Made by a program: the position numbers and the translations under genes. Positions 47,516 through 59,114 of a stretch of DNA of 64,000 nt are shown piece after piece (position 1 is the first letter of the stretch; the number at the start of each line of letters is the position of its first letter). The stretch lies in contig NZ_CP049919.1 of the NCBI RefSeq assembly GCF_015624425.1, forward strand, positions 5,146,001-5,210,000. The letters are read 5' to 3'. The notes under the pieces are model-generated. The model searched no databases and was not told where the DNA came from. It saw only the letters and a program-made list of their open reading frames with translations. This stretch comes from Roseateles sp. DAIF2. GTDB taxonomy: Bacteria; Pseudomonadota; Gammaproteobacteria; Burkholderiales; Burkholderiaceae_C.

Positions 47516-48842
47516 GGTCGAGACTGGCCAGCACGGCCTTGAAGAGGAACTGCGCCGCGTCCGCATCGATCAGATAGGGCGGCATCAAGTAGACGGTAGA
47601 GCCGATCGGGCGGATCAGCAGTTCATGGCGGCGCGCGGCCAGGTGAAAGCGCTCCGCGAAGCGCTCGCCGGCCTGCTTCACGTCGAAGGCCAGCACCAGG
47701 CCGCGCTGGCGCAGATGCTCGATGCGCGTATCCGCGGCCAGCGGCGCGAAGGCCGCGGCCAGCAGCGCGGCCTGCTCGCGGTTGCGCGCCAGCTGCCCGC
47801 CCCCGGCCGCAGCATCGGGCTCGAAGCGATCCAGCACCGCGTTCGCGGCCGCGCAGGCCAGCGCGTTGCCGGTGTAGGAATGCGAGTGCAGGAAGCCGCG
47901 CGTCACGTCCTCGGACCAGAAGGCCTGGAACACCGCCTCGGTCGTCAGCACCAGCGACAGCGGCAGGGTGCCGCCGGTGATGCCCTTGGAGAGCAGCAGG
48001 AAGTCCGGCCACGGCGCCTCCGCCTGCTCCCAGGCGAAGAAGGTACCGCTGCGGCCGCAGCCGACGGCGATCTCGTCGGCGATCAGGTGCACCTCGAACT
48101 CGGTGCACAGCGCCCGCAGCGCGCGCAGATAGCTCGGCTCATGCATCACCATGCCGGCCGCACCCTGGATCAGCGGCTCGACGATCACCGCGGCGATCTC
48201 GGCATGGCGCTGCTCCAGCAGCGCGCGCATCGCGGCCAGCGCCTGGGCCTCGTTGCCGCGTCGCGAGTCCGGCGATTCGACGATATGCGCGCGCATCAGC
48301 AGCGGGTCGTAGGCATCGCGGAAGATCGCCACATCGGTGACCGCCAGCGCGCCGATGGTCTCGCCGTGATAGCCGTTCTTCAGGCAGACGAACTCGCGCT
48401 TGCCCGCGCGGCCGCGGTTGCGCCAGCTGTGGAAGCTCTGCTTCAGCGCGATCTCGACCGCGCTGGCGCCGTCGCTGCCGAAGAACACATGGCCCAGCGC
48501 CCCGCCGGTCAGGGCCGACAGGCGCTCGGCCAGCCGCACCGCCGGCTCATGCGTGCAACCGGCCAGCATCACATGGGGCAAGGTGTCGAGCTGCTGCTTG
48601 ATCGCCGCGTTCAGGCGTGCATCGGCATGGCCGAACAGATTGACCCACCAACTGCTGTTGGCATCGAAATAGCGCCGACCCTCATGGTCGATCAGCCAGG
48701 GCCCCTCGCCGCGTGCGATCGGCAGCGGCGGCGCGCTGGCGGCCCGCGCCATCTGCGTGCAGGGATGCCAGACGCTCGCCAGGCTGCGGCGCTGCCAGTC
48801 CCGCATCACGGGAGATGAAGAGGAAATGGAACTCTCGGACAT
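47502..48842 (-). CDS. bioA: Adenosylmethionine-8-amino-7-oxononanoate aminotransferase
   Basis: The 446-residue class III aminotransferase makes diaminopelargonate from KAPA. It has the BioA motifs [65 protein letters not shown] and the PLP lysine in [10 protein letters not shown], then [21 protein letters not shown] 48842 gives the usual short start. A second ATG lies 12 nt earlier. It heads the bio genes. bioC, bioH and birA are not in the window, so pimelate-chain synthesis genes are elsewhere. Confidence 0.95.
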   Translation of the reverse strand: MSESSISSSSPVMRDWQRRSLASVWHPCTQMARAASAPPLPIARGEGPWLIDHEGRRYFDANSSWWVNLFGHADARLNAAIKQQLDTLPHVMLAGCTHEPAVRLAERLSALTGGALGHVFFGSDGASAVEIALKQSFHSWRNRGRAGKREFVCLKNGYHGETIGALAVTDVAIFRDAYDPLLMRAHIVESPDSRRGNEAQALAAMRALLEQRHAEIAAVIVEPLIQGAAGMVMHEPSYLRALRALCTEFEVHLIADEIAVGCGRSGTFFAWEQAEAPWPDFLLLSKGITGGTLPLSLVLTTEAVFQAFWSEDVTRGFLHSHSYTGNALACAAANAVLDRFEPDAAAGGGQLARNREQAALLAAAFAPLAADTRIEHLRQRGLVLAFDVKQAGERFAERFHLAARRHELLIRPIGSTVYLMPPYLIDADAAQFLFKAVLASLDHVLA

Positions 48843-48861
48843 CACGGAAGACAACGAAAAC

Positions 48862-49482
48862 TCAGGGCGCCGGAGCCGGTGCCCGGGCGAACACGCGGCG
48901 CCACAGGCCGCGCAGGAAACGGGACAGCAGCACCAGCAGGGTCAGCATCACGACCAGCGCCAGCAGCAGCGCGACCGCGAAGGCATAGGGATGGGCATAG
49001 GCCAGCCACAGCATGGTCGGCACCGCGGCATCGCCCAGCAGCGACAGGCCGATATTGGAAAAGGGTTCGGGCGAGGTGTTGGCCGCCGCGCGCGTCGTCG
49101 CCTTCGCCGCATGCGCGGTGGCGGCCAGGGTGCCGCCCAGCAGCGCCGCGATCAGGCCCCAGCTCTGCGAGTCGGCGCCGATCATGCCGGCCGCCAGCGC
49201 CGCGCCGGCCGGGATGCGGATCAGGGTGTGCACCAGGTCCCACAGGCTGTCCAGGCCCGGGATCTTGTCGGCGAAGAACTCGACCCCCATCATCAGCCCG
49301 GCCGCGCCCAGCACCAGCGGCTGCTGCAGCAGCTGCAGGCCCGCCGGCAGCGGCAGCCATTCCAGGCGCCCGGCCAGCCCGACCAGGAACACCACCGCAT
49401 ACAGGCGCAGCCCGCTGGCCCAGCCCAGCGCGGCGGCCAGGGCCAGCAGCTGGGCGGTGTCGAGCGAGGCGGGCAGGTTCAT
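48862..49482 (-). CDS. DUF4126 family membrane protein
   Basis: This 206-residue protein has about four to five hydrophobic segments (LALAAALGWASGLRLYAVVFLVGLAG, AAGLMMGVEFFADKIPGLDSLWDLVHTLIRIPAGAALAAGMI, LLGGTLAATAHAAKATTRAAANTSPEPFSNIGLSLLGDAAVPTMLWLA, FAVALLLALVVMLTLLVLLSRFL), matching the DUF4126 pattern. The function is unknown. It sits between bioA and liuC on the same strand, 19 nt before the bioA start, so it may be cotranscribed with both. A role in biotin or precursor transport has not been shown for the family and would be speculation. Confidence 0.85.
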   Translation of the reverse strand: MNLPASLDTAQLLALAAALGWASGLRLYAVVFLVGLAGRLEWLPLPAGLQLLQQPLVLGAAGLMMGVEFFADKIPGLDSLWDLVHTLIRIPAGAALAAGMIGADSQSWGLIAALLGGTLAATAHAAKATTRAAANTSPEPFSNIGLSLLGDAAVPTMLWLAYAHPYAFAVALLLALVVMLTLLVLLSRFLRGLWRRVFARAPAPAP

Positions 49483-49504
49483 GGCGAGGTCGGGGCCGAT
49501 GGTT

Positions 49505-50299
49505 TCAGCCGAGCAGCCAGCCGGGCTTGCCCTTGTTCAAGAAGCTGGACACGCCCTCGCGCCCCTCCTCGCTGGCGCGGATGTCGGCGATGCGGCGCGC
49601 GGTGTCGTCGCGCAGCTGCGGCGTGATGGCCGCATGGGCCACATCCTGCACCAGGCGCTTGCAGGCGCGCACCGCGGCCGGACCGTTGGCCAGCAGCGCG
49701 GCCAGCAGGGCCTCGACCTTGGCGTCCAGCTGCGCGGCGTCGGCGGCCAGCTCATGCACCAGGCCCAGGCGATGCGCCTCGGCGGCGCCGAAGCGCTCGG
49801 CGGTGACGAAGTAGCGGCGCGAGGCCTGCTCGCCTAAAGCGCGCACTACATAGGGCCCGATCGTGGCCGGCAGCAGGCCCAGCTTGGCCTCGCTGAGGCA
49901 GAAGCCCGCCGGCTCGGCCGCGACGACGATGTCGCAGCAGGCCACCAGGCCCACGCCGCCGGCATAGACATCGCCCTGCACGCGGGCGATCACCGGCACC
50001 GGGCAGCTGTAGAGGCTCCACAGCATCTCGGCCAGGCGCGAGGCGTCGGCATGGTTCTCGTCCCAGCTGTAGCCCGCCATCGCCTTCATCCAGTTCAGAT
50101 CGGCGCCGGCGCAGAAGGCCTTGCCCTCGGCGGCCAGCACGATGGCCCGCAGGGTCGGGTCTTGCCCCAGGGACTGGAACACGGCCGTCAGCTCGGCGAT
50201 CAGGGCCTCGTTGAAGGCATTGCGCACCTCGGGTCGGTTCAGGGTGACACGCGCCACGGCGCCGGCCCGCTCTATCTTCAACACGGCTGGGTCGCTCAT
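49505..50299 (-). CDS. liuC: Methylglutaconyl-CoA hydratase (enoyl-CoA hydratase family)
   Basis: This 264-residue crotonase-fold protein hydrates 3-methylglutaconyl-CoA to HMG-CoA in leucine breakdown. Motifs are ARVTLNRPEVRNAFNEALIAEL, LAAEGKAFCAGADLNWMKAMAGYS, the oxyanion-hole region GDVYAGGVGLVACCDIV, and FCLSEAKLGLLPATIGPYV. ATG 50299 overlaps the stop of the GNAT gene (ATGA). The enoyl-CoA hydratase superfamily is broad. The specific name depends on liuB, liuD and liuE being in the same run. Confidence 0.88.
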   Translation of the reverse strand: MSDPAVLKIERAGAVARVTLNRPEVRNAFNEALIAELTAVFQSLGQDPTLRAIVLAAEGKAFCAGADLNWMKAMAGYSWDENHADASRLAEMLWSLYSCPVPVIARVQGDVYAGGVGLVACCDIVVAAEPAGFCLSEAKLGLLPATIGPYVVRALGEQASRRYFVTAERFGAAEAHRLGLVHELAADAAQLDAKVEALLAALLANGPAAVRACKRLVQDVAHAAITPQLRDDTARRIADIRASEEGREGVSSFLNKGKPGWLLG

Positions 50300-50829
50300 C
50301 GGGCGGTCTCCTGTAGGGGTTTGCACATCAGCACGCTGGAATAGGTCTTGCCCTCCCATTGCACCTCGCCGACCCGCGCATAGCCGCGGCGCGCATACCG
50401 GCGCTGCAAGGCCTGGGCCGGCTTGGCGGTGTCCAGCGCCACATGGGCATAGCCCTGCGCTCGGGCCCAGGCCTCGGCCACATCCATCAGGCGCTCGGCC
50501 AGGCCCTGGCCGCGCTCGTCCGGATGCACGGCCAGTTGGGCCAGGAGCGCGGTGCGCGGCTCGGCATAGACGGCGGGCACGGCATCACCCAGATAACTGC
50601 CATCGACCGGCTTCGGCGGCGCGATCGTCACCGTGCCGACCAGCCGCCCGGTGCGCTCGGCAACGAAGGCCTGGCCCGCGGCCACGCGCTCGCGCGTGGT
50701 CTGCACGCTCTGCGTCGCGGCGGTGAAGTTCCAGCCCTGCGCAAGCAAGGTGGCATAGGCGGCGTGTAACAGGCCGGTCAGGGCCTGCAGGTCGTCGCCA
50801 TCGTGCAGCGGGCGGATTGCGATCGTCAT
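50296..50829 (-). CDS. GNAT-family N-acetyltransferase
   Basis: The 177-residue protein has the GNAT fold: ATIRPLHDGDDLQALTGLLHAAYATL-like N-terminus, acetyl-CoA binding loop LAQLAVHPDERGQGLAERLMDVAEAWARAQGYAHVALDTAKPAQALQRRYARRGYARV. The substrate is unknown. It sits between liuB and liuC, overlapping liuC by four bases and starting 15 nt after liuB, so it is a true operon member. Modification of a metabolic enzyme in the pathway is possible but unproven. Confidence 0.88.
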   Translation of the reverse strand: MTIAIRPLHDGDDLQALTGLLHAAYATLLAQGWNFTAATQSVQTTRERVAAGQAFVAERTGRLVGTVTIAPPKPVDGSYLGDAVPAVYAEPRTALLAQLAVHPDERGQGLAERLMDVAEAWARAQGYAHVALDTAKPAQALQRRYARRGYARVGEVQWEGKTYSSVLMCKPLQETAR

Positions 50830-50844
50830 GACCGGCTCGGCCGC

Positions 50845-52452
50845 TTACATCCGGAACACGCCGAACTTCGTCTCGGGAATCTCGGCGTTCAGCGCGGCCG
50901 AGAGGCCCAGCGCCAGCACGCGGCGCGTGTCGGCCGGGTCGATCACGCCGTCGTCCCACAGGCGGGCGCTGGCGTAATAGGGATGGCCCTGGTCCTCGTA
51001 CTGCTGGCGGATCGGGGCCTTGAAGTTCTCCTCGTCCTCGGCGCTCCAACTGCCGCCCTTGGCCTCGATGCCGTCGCGCTTGACGGTGGCCAGCACGCTG
51101 GCCGCCTGCTCGCCGCCCATCACCGAGATGCGCGCGTTGGGCCACATCCACAGGAAGCGGGGCGAGTAGGCGCGGCCGCACATGCCGTAGTTGCCGGCAC
51201 CGAAAGACCCGCCGATGATGACGGTGAACTTCGGCACCTGGGCGCAGGCTACCGCCGTCACCATCTTGGCGCCGGCGCGGGCGATGCCCTCGTTCTCGTA
51301 CTTGCGGCCGACCATGAAGCCGGTGATGTTCTGCAGGAACACCAGCGGGATCTTGCGCTGGCAGCACAGCTCGATGAAATGCGCGCCCTTGTTGGCGCTC
51401 TCGGCGAACAGGATGCCGTTGTTGGCGACGATGCCGACCGGCATGCCCTCGATATGCGCGAAGCCGCAGACCAGGGTGTTGCCATAGCGGGCCTTGAACT
51501 CGTCGAACTCCGAGCCGTCGACGATGCGGGCGATCACCTCGCGCACGTCGAAGGGCTTGCGGGTGTCGGTCGGGATCACGCCATGCAGCTCGGCCGCATC
51601 GAAGCGCGGTGCCTGCGGTGTGCGCATCAGCAGCTCGCCCGCCTTGCGCCAGTTCAGGCTGGCGACCGAATGGCGCGCCAGCGCCAGCGCATGGGTGTCG
51701 TTCTCGGCCAGATGGTCGGCCACGCCCGAGAGGCGCGTGTGCACGTCGCCGCCGCCCAGGTCCTCGGCGCTGACCACCTCGCCGGTGGCGGCCTTCACCA
51801 GCGGCGGGCCACCGAGGAAGATCGTGCCCTGGTTCTTGACGATGATGGTCTCGTCGCTCATCGCCGGCACGTAGGCGCCGCCGGCGGTGCAGCTGCCCAT
51901 CACGACGGCAATCTGCGGGATGCCGGCGGCTGACAGATTGGCCTGGTTGAAGAAGATGCGGCCGAAGTGATCGCGATCCGGGAACACCTCGTCCTGGTTC
52001 GGCAGGTTGGCGCCGCCGCTGTCGACCAGGTAGATGCAGGGCAGGCGGTTCTGCTGCGCGATCTCCTGCGCACGCAGATGCTTCTTGACGGTGACCGGGT
52101 AGTAGGTGCCGCCCTTGACCGTCGCGTCGTTGCAGACGATCACGCATTCGACGCCGGCGACGCGGCCGATGCCGGCGATCACGCCACCGCCGGGCGCGGC
52201 GTTCTCATACATGTTCAGCCCGGCCAGCGGGCCGATCTCCAGGAAGGGCGTGCCGGGATCCAGCAGCATCTCGACCCGGTCACGCGGCAATAACTTCCCT
52301 CTTGCCACATGCTTGGCGCGCGCCGCCTCGCCGCCACCCTGGGCGATCTGCTCCAGCTTGGCGTTCAGGTCGTCGATGACCGCACGCATCGCGTCGGCAT
52401 TGGCCTTGAAATCCGCCGAACGGGCATTGAGCTTGGAAGAAAGGACCGCCAT
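50845..52452 (-). CDS. liuB: Methylcrotonyl-CoA carboxylase beta subunit
   Basis: The 535-residue carboxyltransferase subunit has a crotonase-like pair of domains with [75 protein letters not shown], the acyl-CoA site [19 protein letters not shown] and [43 protein letters not shown], all hallmarks of MccB/LiuB. ATG 52452 has AGGAGA upstream. A longer frame to 52578 crosses the divergent promoter and is rejected. It is the first gene of the reverse liu run and faces the tetR gene. liuA (isovaleryl-CoA dehydrogenase) is not adjacent. Confidence 0.96.
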   Translation of the reverse strand: MAVLSSKLNARSADFKANADAMRAVIDDLNAKLEQIAQGGGEAARAKHVARGKLLPRDRVEMLLDPGTPFLEIGPLAGLNMYENAAPGGGVIAGIGRVAGVECVIVCNDATVKGGTYYPVTVKKHLRAQEIAQQNRLPCIYLVDSGGANLPNQDEVFPDRDHFGRIFFNQANLSAAGIPQIAVVMGSCTAGGAYVPAMSDETIIVKNQGTIFLGGPPLVKAATGEVVSAEDLGGGDVHTRLSGVADHLAENDTHALALARHSVASLNWRKAGELLMRTPQAPRFDAAELHGVIPTDTRKPFDVREVIARIVDGSEFDEFKARYGNTLVCGFAHIEGMPVGIVANNGILFAESANKGAHFIELCCQRKIPLVFLQNITGFMVGRKYENEGIARAGAKMVTAVACAQVPKFTVIIGGSFGAGNYGMCGRAYSPRFLWMWPNARISVMGGEQAASVLATVKRDGIEAKGGSWSAEDEENFKAPIRQQYEDQGHPYYASARLWDDGVIDPADTRRVLALGLSAALNAEIPETKFGVFRM

Positions 52453-52560
52453 CGACTGTCTCCTGGCACCGACCTGAGGCCGGCTCAATTTATCGATATC
52501 CGCCTCTTGACGAGGCAACAAGGGCGAAGAATAAACGAATCCGCGGCAACGCAGCAACAG

Positions 52561-52581
52561 ATATTGAGCTTTCCTCAATAT
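52561..52581. promoter_or_regulatory. Inverted-repeat operator in the liuB-tetR spacer
   Basis: ATATTGAG, 5 nt (CTTTC), CTCAATAT forms a perfect 8-bp dyad 22 nt before the tetR start. It is AT-rich in an otherwise GC-rich region. A second dyad, GCCTC, 5 nt, GAGGC, is at 52502-52516. Both are good candidates for TetR binding and for control of liuB and tetR. The assignment is by position and symmetry. Confidence 0.65.
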
Positions 52582-52603
52582 TCACCCAGAATCGGCACCA
52601 CCG

Positions 52604-53314
52604 ATGCTTAACCAGACGCCCGCCTCCTCCACCGCCCTGCCCGCCCAGCGCCGCGCTCCCGCCAGCGCCAAGGCCGAGCAGCGCGTGCGCGACATCCTGC
52701 GCGTCGGCCGCGAGGTGTTCGCCGAGCTGGGCTACGAGCGCGCCACCACCACCGAGATCGCGCAGCGCCTGGGCGTCTCCGAGGCCACGGTCTTCACCTA
52801 TTTCCGCGGCAAGCGCGAGCTGTGCATGCGCGTGATCGGCGACTGGTACGACGAGATCATCGCCGCCACCGAGGCCGGCCTGCCGCGCGACCGGCCGGTG
52901 CGCGAGCAGCTGGAATTCATGGTGCACACCCATCTGCGCCTGTTCCTGATCCAGGGCACCGGCCTGTGCGAGCTGGTGCTCAGCGAGGGCCGCAGCAAGG
53001 GCCAGGAGCTGGGCGAAGCCTTCGTCGCGCTGCAGCGCCGCTACACCGCGCCGCTGATGGACCTGCTGGCCCGCGGCCAGGCCCGCGGCGAGCTGCGGCG
53101 CGACATCCCGCTGCGCCTGCTGCGCTCCCTGGTGTTCGGCCCGATGGAGCATGTGCTCTGGGAGGTGGTCATCACCGGCCGCCAGATCGAGGTGGAACAG
53201 AGCGCCCGCGACCTGGTCGCCCTGCTCTGGCCGGCGCTGCAGGCGCCGGACCATGAGCTGCAGGCGCTGCGGCGGCTGCGCGACGAGCTGGCCCGGGCAC
53301 TGGCTCAGAGCTGA
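52604..53314 (+). CDS. TetR-family transcriptional regulator of the liu genes
   Basis: The 236-residue protein has an N-terminal TetR HTH (AEQRVRDILRVGREVFAELGYERATTTEIAQRLGVSEATVFTYFRGKRELCMRVI, about residues 22-76). The C-terminal helical ligand domain is of the type found beside CoA-ester catabolism genes (LEFMVHTHLRLFLIQGTGLCELVLSEGRSKGQELG). It is divergent from liuB and its own promoter region contains the 52561 dyad. It probably represses liuB and itself until an acyl-CoA intermediate binds, though the ligand is a guess. Its last 10 nt overlap the convergent DedA gene. Confidence 0.85.
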   Translation: MLNQTPASSTALPAQRRAPASAKAEQRVRDILRVGREVFAELGYERATTTEIAQRLGVSEATVFTYFRGKRELCMRVIGDWYDEIIAATEAGLPRDRPVREQLEFMVHTHLRLFLIQGTGLCELVLSEGRSKGQELGEAFVALQRRYTAPLMDLLARGQARGELRRDIPLRLLRSLVFGPMEHVLWEVVITGRQIEVEQSARDLVALLWPALQAPDHELQALRRLRDELARALAQS

Positions 53315-53901
53315 GGCGTCCGCCCGCGCCGTCGCAGCAGCAGGCCGGCCAGGCCGAGCACCAGACCCAGCAGCGCGAGCGCGCCGATATGGTCGCGCAC
53401 CAGCGGGATATGGCCGAAGAAATAGCCGGCGCTAAGCAGGCCGACCGACCACAGCCCCGCCCCGGCCGCGGCGGCCGGCACGAAGCGCGCCGCGGCCATG
53501 CCGGCCACCCCGGCCGCCAGCGGCGCGAAGGTGCGCAGCACCGCCACATAGGGCGAGACCAGCAGGGTCAGGGCGCCATGGCGGGCAAAGAACTCCTGCG
53601 CGCGCCGCAGCGCGACGGGGTCCAGCCAGCGCCATTGCGCCCGCTGCGCGTGGCGCCGCAGGTGACAGCCCAGCGCATAGGCCAGCAGGCTGCCGCCCAG
53701 CGCGGCGCATGCCACCAGCGGCAGCAGCAGCGCCAGCCGCAGGATCCCGCCCGCGGCCAGGGTCCCGCAGAAGAACAGCAGCGGATCGCCAGGCAGGAAG
53801 AACAGCGGCGCAATGCCGATCTCACAGAACACCAGCAGGAACAGCAGCAGATAGACCCAGGCATCGGCGCGCAGCAGCCAGGCCTGCAGCTCGGCGCTCA
53901 T
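53305..53901 (-). CDS. DedA/SNARE-associated family membrane protein
   Basis: This 198-residue membrane protein has a DedA pattern: YLLLFLLVFCEIGIAPLFFLPGDPLLFFCGTLAAGG, the FARHGALTLLVSPYVAVLRTFAPLAAGVAGM block with the conserved Arg, and two further helices to a basic C-terminus (LLRRRGRTPQL). DedA-type proteins are now linked to lipid transport across the inner membrane (undecaprenyl phosphate or phosphatidylethanolamine). ATG 53901 gives a sensible start. A longer Arg-rich frame is rejected. It overlaps the small gene at 53898 by four bases. Confidence 0.88.
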   Translation of the reverse strand: MSAELQAWLLRADAWVYLLLFLLVFCEIGIAPLFFLPGDPLLFFCGTLAAGGILRLALLLPLVACAALGGSLLAYALGCHLRRHAQRAQWRWLDPVALRRAQEFFARHGALTLLVSPYVAVLRTFAPLAAGVAGMAAARFVPAAAAGAGLWSVGLLSAGYFFGHIPLVRDHIGALALLGLVLGLAGLLLRRRGRTPQL

Positions 53902-54215
53902 GAGCGGCCGCCTCCTCCGTCGCGGCCGCGCGCCAGGCGCTGCACCAGCACCAGTTCGCAGAGCTTGAACAGCAGATAGGCGGCGCTGGCCAGCAGCGCA
54001 CTCAGCACCAGCTCCAGCAACTGCTGCAAGCCGCCCTCCCACAACCCACCCCAGCCGGCGGACCAGAGGAACTGCGTGTTGGCCGAGACCAGCCGCACCA
54101 GATCCAGGGTCAGCAGGCCGAACAGCACGAAGGCCAGGGTCATCAGCAAGAAGCAGCAGGCCGCATGGGTCGACAGCCAGGCATGCAGGCGGCTCTGGGC
54201 GGGGACAGGGGCCAT
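53898..54215 (-). CDS. Small inner-membrane protein
   Basis: The 105-residue protein has a hydrophobic segment (HAACCFLLMTLAFVLFGLLTLDLVRLV) and a second (LQQLLELVLSALLASAAYLLFKLCELVLVQRL) with a charged tail GRDGGGGRS. ATG 54215 overlaps the dedA start by coupled ATGA. The frame extends upstream to 54299 into the structured element, so the shorter start is preferred. It was not recognised as a named family. Pairing with DedA suggests a joint envelope function. Confidence 0.7.
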   Translation of the reverse strand: MAPVPAQSRLHAWLSTHAACCFLLMTLAFVLFGLLTLDLVRLVSANTQFLWSAGWGGLWEGGLQQLLELVLSALLASAAYLLFKLCELVLVQRLARGRDGGGGRS

Positions 54216-54251
54216 GATGCGCGGCTCCGGCGGGGCGGGAAAACCGAGCCT

Positions 54252-54518
54252 AGGGCCTGTCATCAAATAGGGCAACCCTGCGCCGGGACTGCAAGGCATG
54301 CAGCGCTAGGCGTGGGCCGCAGGTCGGGGCCATCCCCGACCAAGGGACGTAACGACGCGATGCGTGTCTTGCAGCCCCGGCCCTTCGGGTAGCCCCGCCC
54401 AGCGGGCGCACTCGTCGTTGCAAATGCTCACCGGGGCCCGACCCCGGTTCCGCTTTGCGCCTAGATTGCGCCCGCTGGGTGGGGCTACGCAGGGCTGTCC
54501 TATTTGGTGACAGGCCCT
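54252..54518. mobile_element. MITE-like structured element (267 bp) with long terminal inverted repeats
   Basis: Ends: AGGGCCTGTCATCAAATAGG (54252 onward) and its near-complement (AGGGCCTGTCACCAAATAGG read inward from 54518). About 28 of 31 positions pair. Inside it a second long inverted pair, TAGCCCCGCCCAGCGGGCGC (54390-54409) and complement at 54468-54487 (19 of 20), encloses a hairpin ACCGGGG/CCCCGGT (about 54430-54448). A further perfect GGTCGGGG/CCCCGACC hairpin is at 54322-54341. No coding gene and no target duplication were seen. It looks like a non-autonomous transposable element or a large palindromic unit. Confidence 0.7.
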
Positions 54519-54614
54519 GGCACCACGGCCGGCAAAAGGCCCGCCGCCGCCGGCGATCCGATTAACATCGCCCGTCACAAACCGCAACATATGTGCTGCG
54601 GGCAAGGGGGAAGC

Positions 54615-56246
54615 TTGGATCGCCAGCGACTTCTTCTTATTTCATGCGTCGGGATGCTCGGCGCGGCCGCGGCCGGGCTTGCGATACCGGCGGCGGCCCA
54701 GCCGGCCGCGCAGTGGCATTACCGCATCCAGCCCGGCGACACCCTGATCCAGCTGGCCGAGACCCACCTCGATCCGCGCCACGGCTGGCGCGAACTGCAG
54801 CGCCTGAACCGGGTACCCGACCCGCTGCGGCTGCAACCCGGCAGCACCCTGCGCATGCCGGTGGCCTGGCTGCAGCGCGAGACCGCGGTGGCACGAGTGA
54901 TCCATCTGCAGGGCACGGCGCAGCTGCTTCGCCCCGGCGAGCCCCCGGCCCCCTTGAACGCCGAGGCCCTGCTGCGTCCCGGCGATGCGCTGCAGACCGG
55001 CCCGGCCTCCGCGCTGAGCCTGCGCTTCGTCGACGGCTCGCGCCTGCTGCTGACGGCCGACAGCCGGCTGACCCTGGAAGAGCTGCTGGTGCATGGCCGT
55101 GCCGCGCTGAGCAGCACCCGGCTGCGCCTGGACCGCGGCGGCGCCGACAGCCGGGTCGTGCCGGTCGCGGACGGGGCGCCGCGCTATCAGCTGCGCACGC
55201 CCAGCATCAACCTGGGCGTGCGCGGCACCGAGTTCCGCGTCCAGGCCTCGGCCGAGCGCAGCGCGGTGCAGGTGCTGGAGGGCCGGGTCAGCGCCGGTGA
55301 GGGGCGCACCGCGCTCGCGCTGGTGGCCGGCCAGGGCGCGCTGGCGCAACCGGGCGCGGCAACGCAGCGCGGCACCCTCCCCGCCCCGCCCTCGCTCGCG
55401 GAGCTGCCGGCCCGGCTGGAGCAGTTGCCGCTGCGCCTGCGCTGGACGCCGGCCCCGGCGGCACGCGCCTATCGCGCCCAGGTGTTCGCGGCCGGGGACT
55501 TCGACCGCCTGCTGCTGGACGGCCTCGTCCCCGGCCCCGAGGCCGGCTGGCCCGAGCTGCCGGACGGCCACTACAGCCTGCGCATCCGCAGCATCGATGC
55601 GCTGGGCCTGGAGGGGCCGGCGGCCGAGGCCGCGCTGCAGATCAAGGCGCGGCCCGAGCCGCCCTTCCTGCTGGCGCCCGGCGCCATCGCCTATGGCGAG
55701 ACCCTGCGCCTGCAATGGTCGGAACCGCTGGCGGCCCAGGCCTACCGTCTGCAGATCGCGCAGCAGGGTGCGGATTTCGAGACCCCGCTGCTGGAGCGCG
55801 GCGACCTGCGGGGCGCGAGCCTCGAGCTGCCGCTGCCGCCGGGCCGCTACCGGCTGCGCCTGGCCAGCATCGCCGCCGGCGCGGACCAGGGCCCGTTCGG
55901 ACCGGCCCAGGCGGTCGAGCTGCGTCCGCTGCCGCCCAGCCCGCCGCCGCGCGATCCCGAGCTGGGCGAGCATGAGATCCGGCTGCGCTGGGGCACGCAA
56001 CCGGGCCTGCGCTACCAGCTGCAATGGAGCCCCGACGCCGGCTTCGCCACCGGGCTGCGCGAGCTGTCGGCCGAGGGCGACGAGGCGCGGCTGCCGCGCC
56101 CCGAACCCGGCACCTACTACCTGCGCCTGCGTGCGGTCGACGCCGATGGCCAGCCCGGCCCCTGGGGCGGCGCGCAGCGCATCGAGATCCCGCGCCCGCG
56201 CTGGCCGCTGCTGCTCTTGCTGCTGCCGCTGCTGGCGGCGCTCTGA
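54615..56246 (+). CDS. FecR/LysM periplasmic protein paired with CHASE2 kinase
   Basis: The TTG at 54615 has GGGGGA upstream and starts MDRQRLLLISCVGMLGAAAAGLAIPAAAQ (signal peptide). The mature protein has a LysM domain (WHYRIQPGDTLIQLAETHL, LQPGSTLRMPV), a FecR domain (VIHLQGTAQLLRPGEPPAPLNAEALLRPGDALQTGPASALSLRFVDGSRLLL, TPSINLGVRGTEFRVQ), two to three FN3-like segments and a C-terminal hydrophobic stretch (RWPLLLLLLPLLAAL) as an anchor. It is 543 residues. FecR-LysM proteins occur next to CHASE2 sensors in several betaproteobacteria. ATG 54591 is an alternative start. The gap to the kinase gene is 21 nt. Confidence 0.85.
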   Translation: MDRQRLLLISCVGMLGAAAAGLAIPAAAQPAAQWHYRIQPGDTLIQLAETHLDPRHGWRELQRLNRVPDPLRLQPGSTLRMPVAWLQRETAVARVIHLQGTAQLLRPGEPPAPLNAEALLRPGDALQTGPASALSLRFVDGSRLLLTADSRLTLEELLVHGRAALSSTRLRLDRGGADSRVVPVADGAPRYQLRTPSINLGVRGTEFRVQASAERSAVQVLEGRVSAGEGRTALALVAGQGALAQPGAATQRGTLPAPPSLAELPARLEQLPLRLRWTPAPAARAYRAQVFAAGDFDRLLLDGLVPGPEAGWPELPDGHYSLRIRSIDALGLEGPAAEAALQIKARPEPPFLLAPGAIAYGETLRLQWSEPLAAQAYRLQIAQQGADFETPLLERGDLRGASLELPLPPGRYRLRLASIAAGADQGPFGPAQAVELRPLPPSPPPRDPELGEHEIRLRWGTQPGLRYQLQWSPDAGFATGLRELSAEGDEARLPRPEPGTYYLRLRAVDADGQPGPWGGAQRIEIPRPRWPLLLLLLPLLAAL

Positions 56247-56267
56247 GCGCCCATCGGGTCGACTCCA

Positions 56268-59027
<2,760 letters not shown>

Positions 59028-59061
59028 GACCTCCCGCCTAGGGAAGACCGGCAGGGAAATG

Positions 59062-59089
59062 AAAAAAGGGCGCGGAACCCGCGCCCTTT
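59062..59089 (-). terminator. Rho-independent terminator for the TonB receptor gene
   Basis: An 11-bp stem (AAAGGGCGCGG with its complement, loop AAC) at 59065-59089. On the reverse strand it is followed by six T's (59062-59067), placing it 26 nt after the receptor stop. It may also end transcription of the kinase gene. Confidence 0.85.
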
Positions 59090-59114
59090 CGGCCTGAAAT
59101 CAAACGACTTCAGA

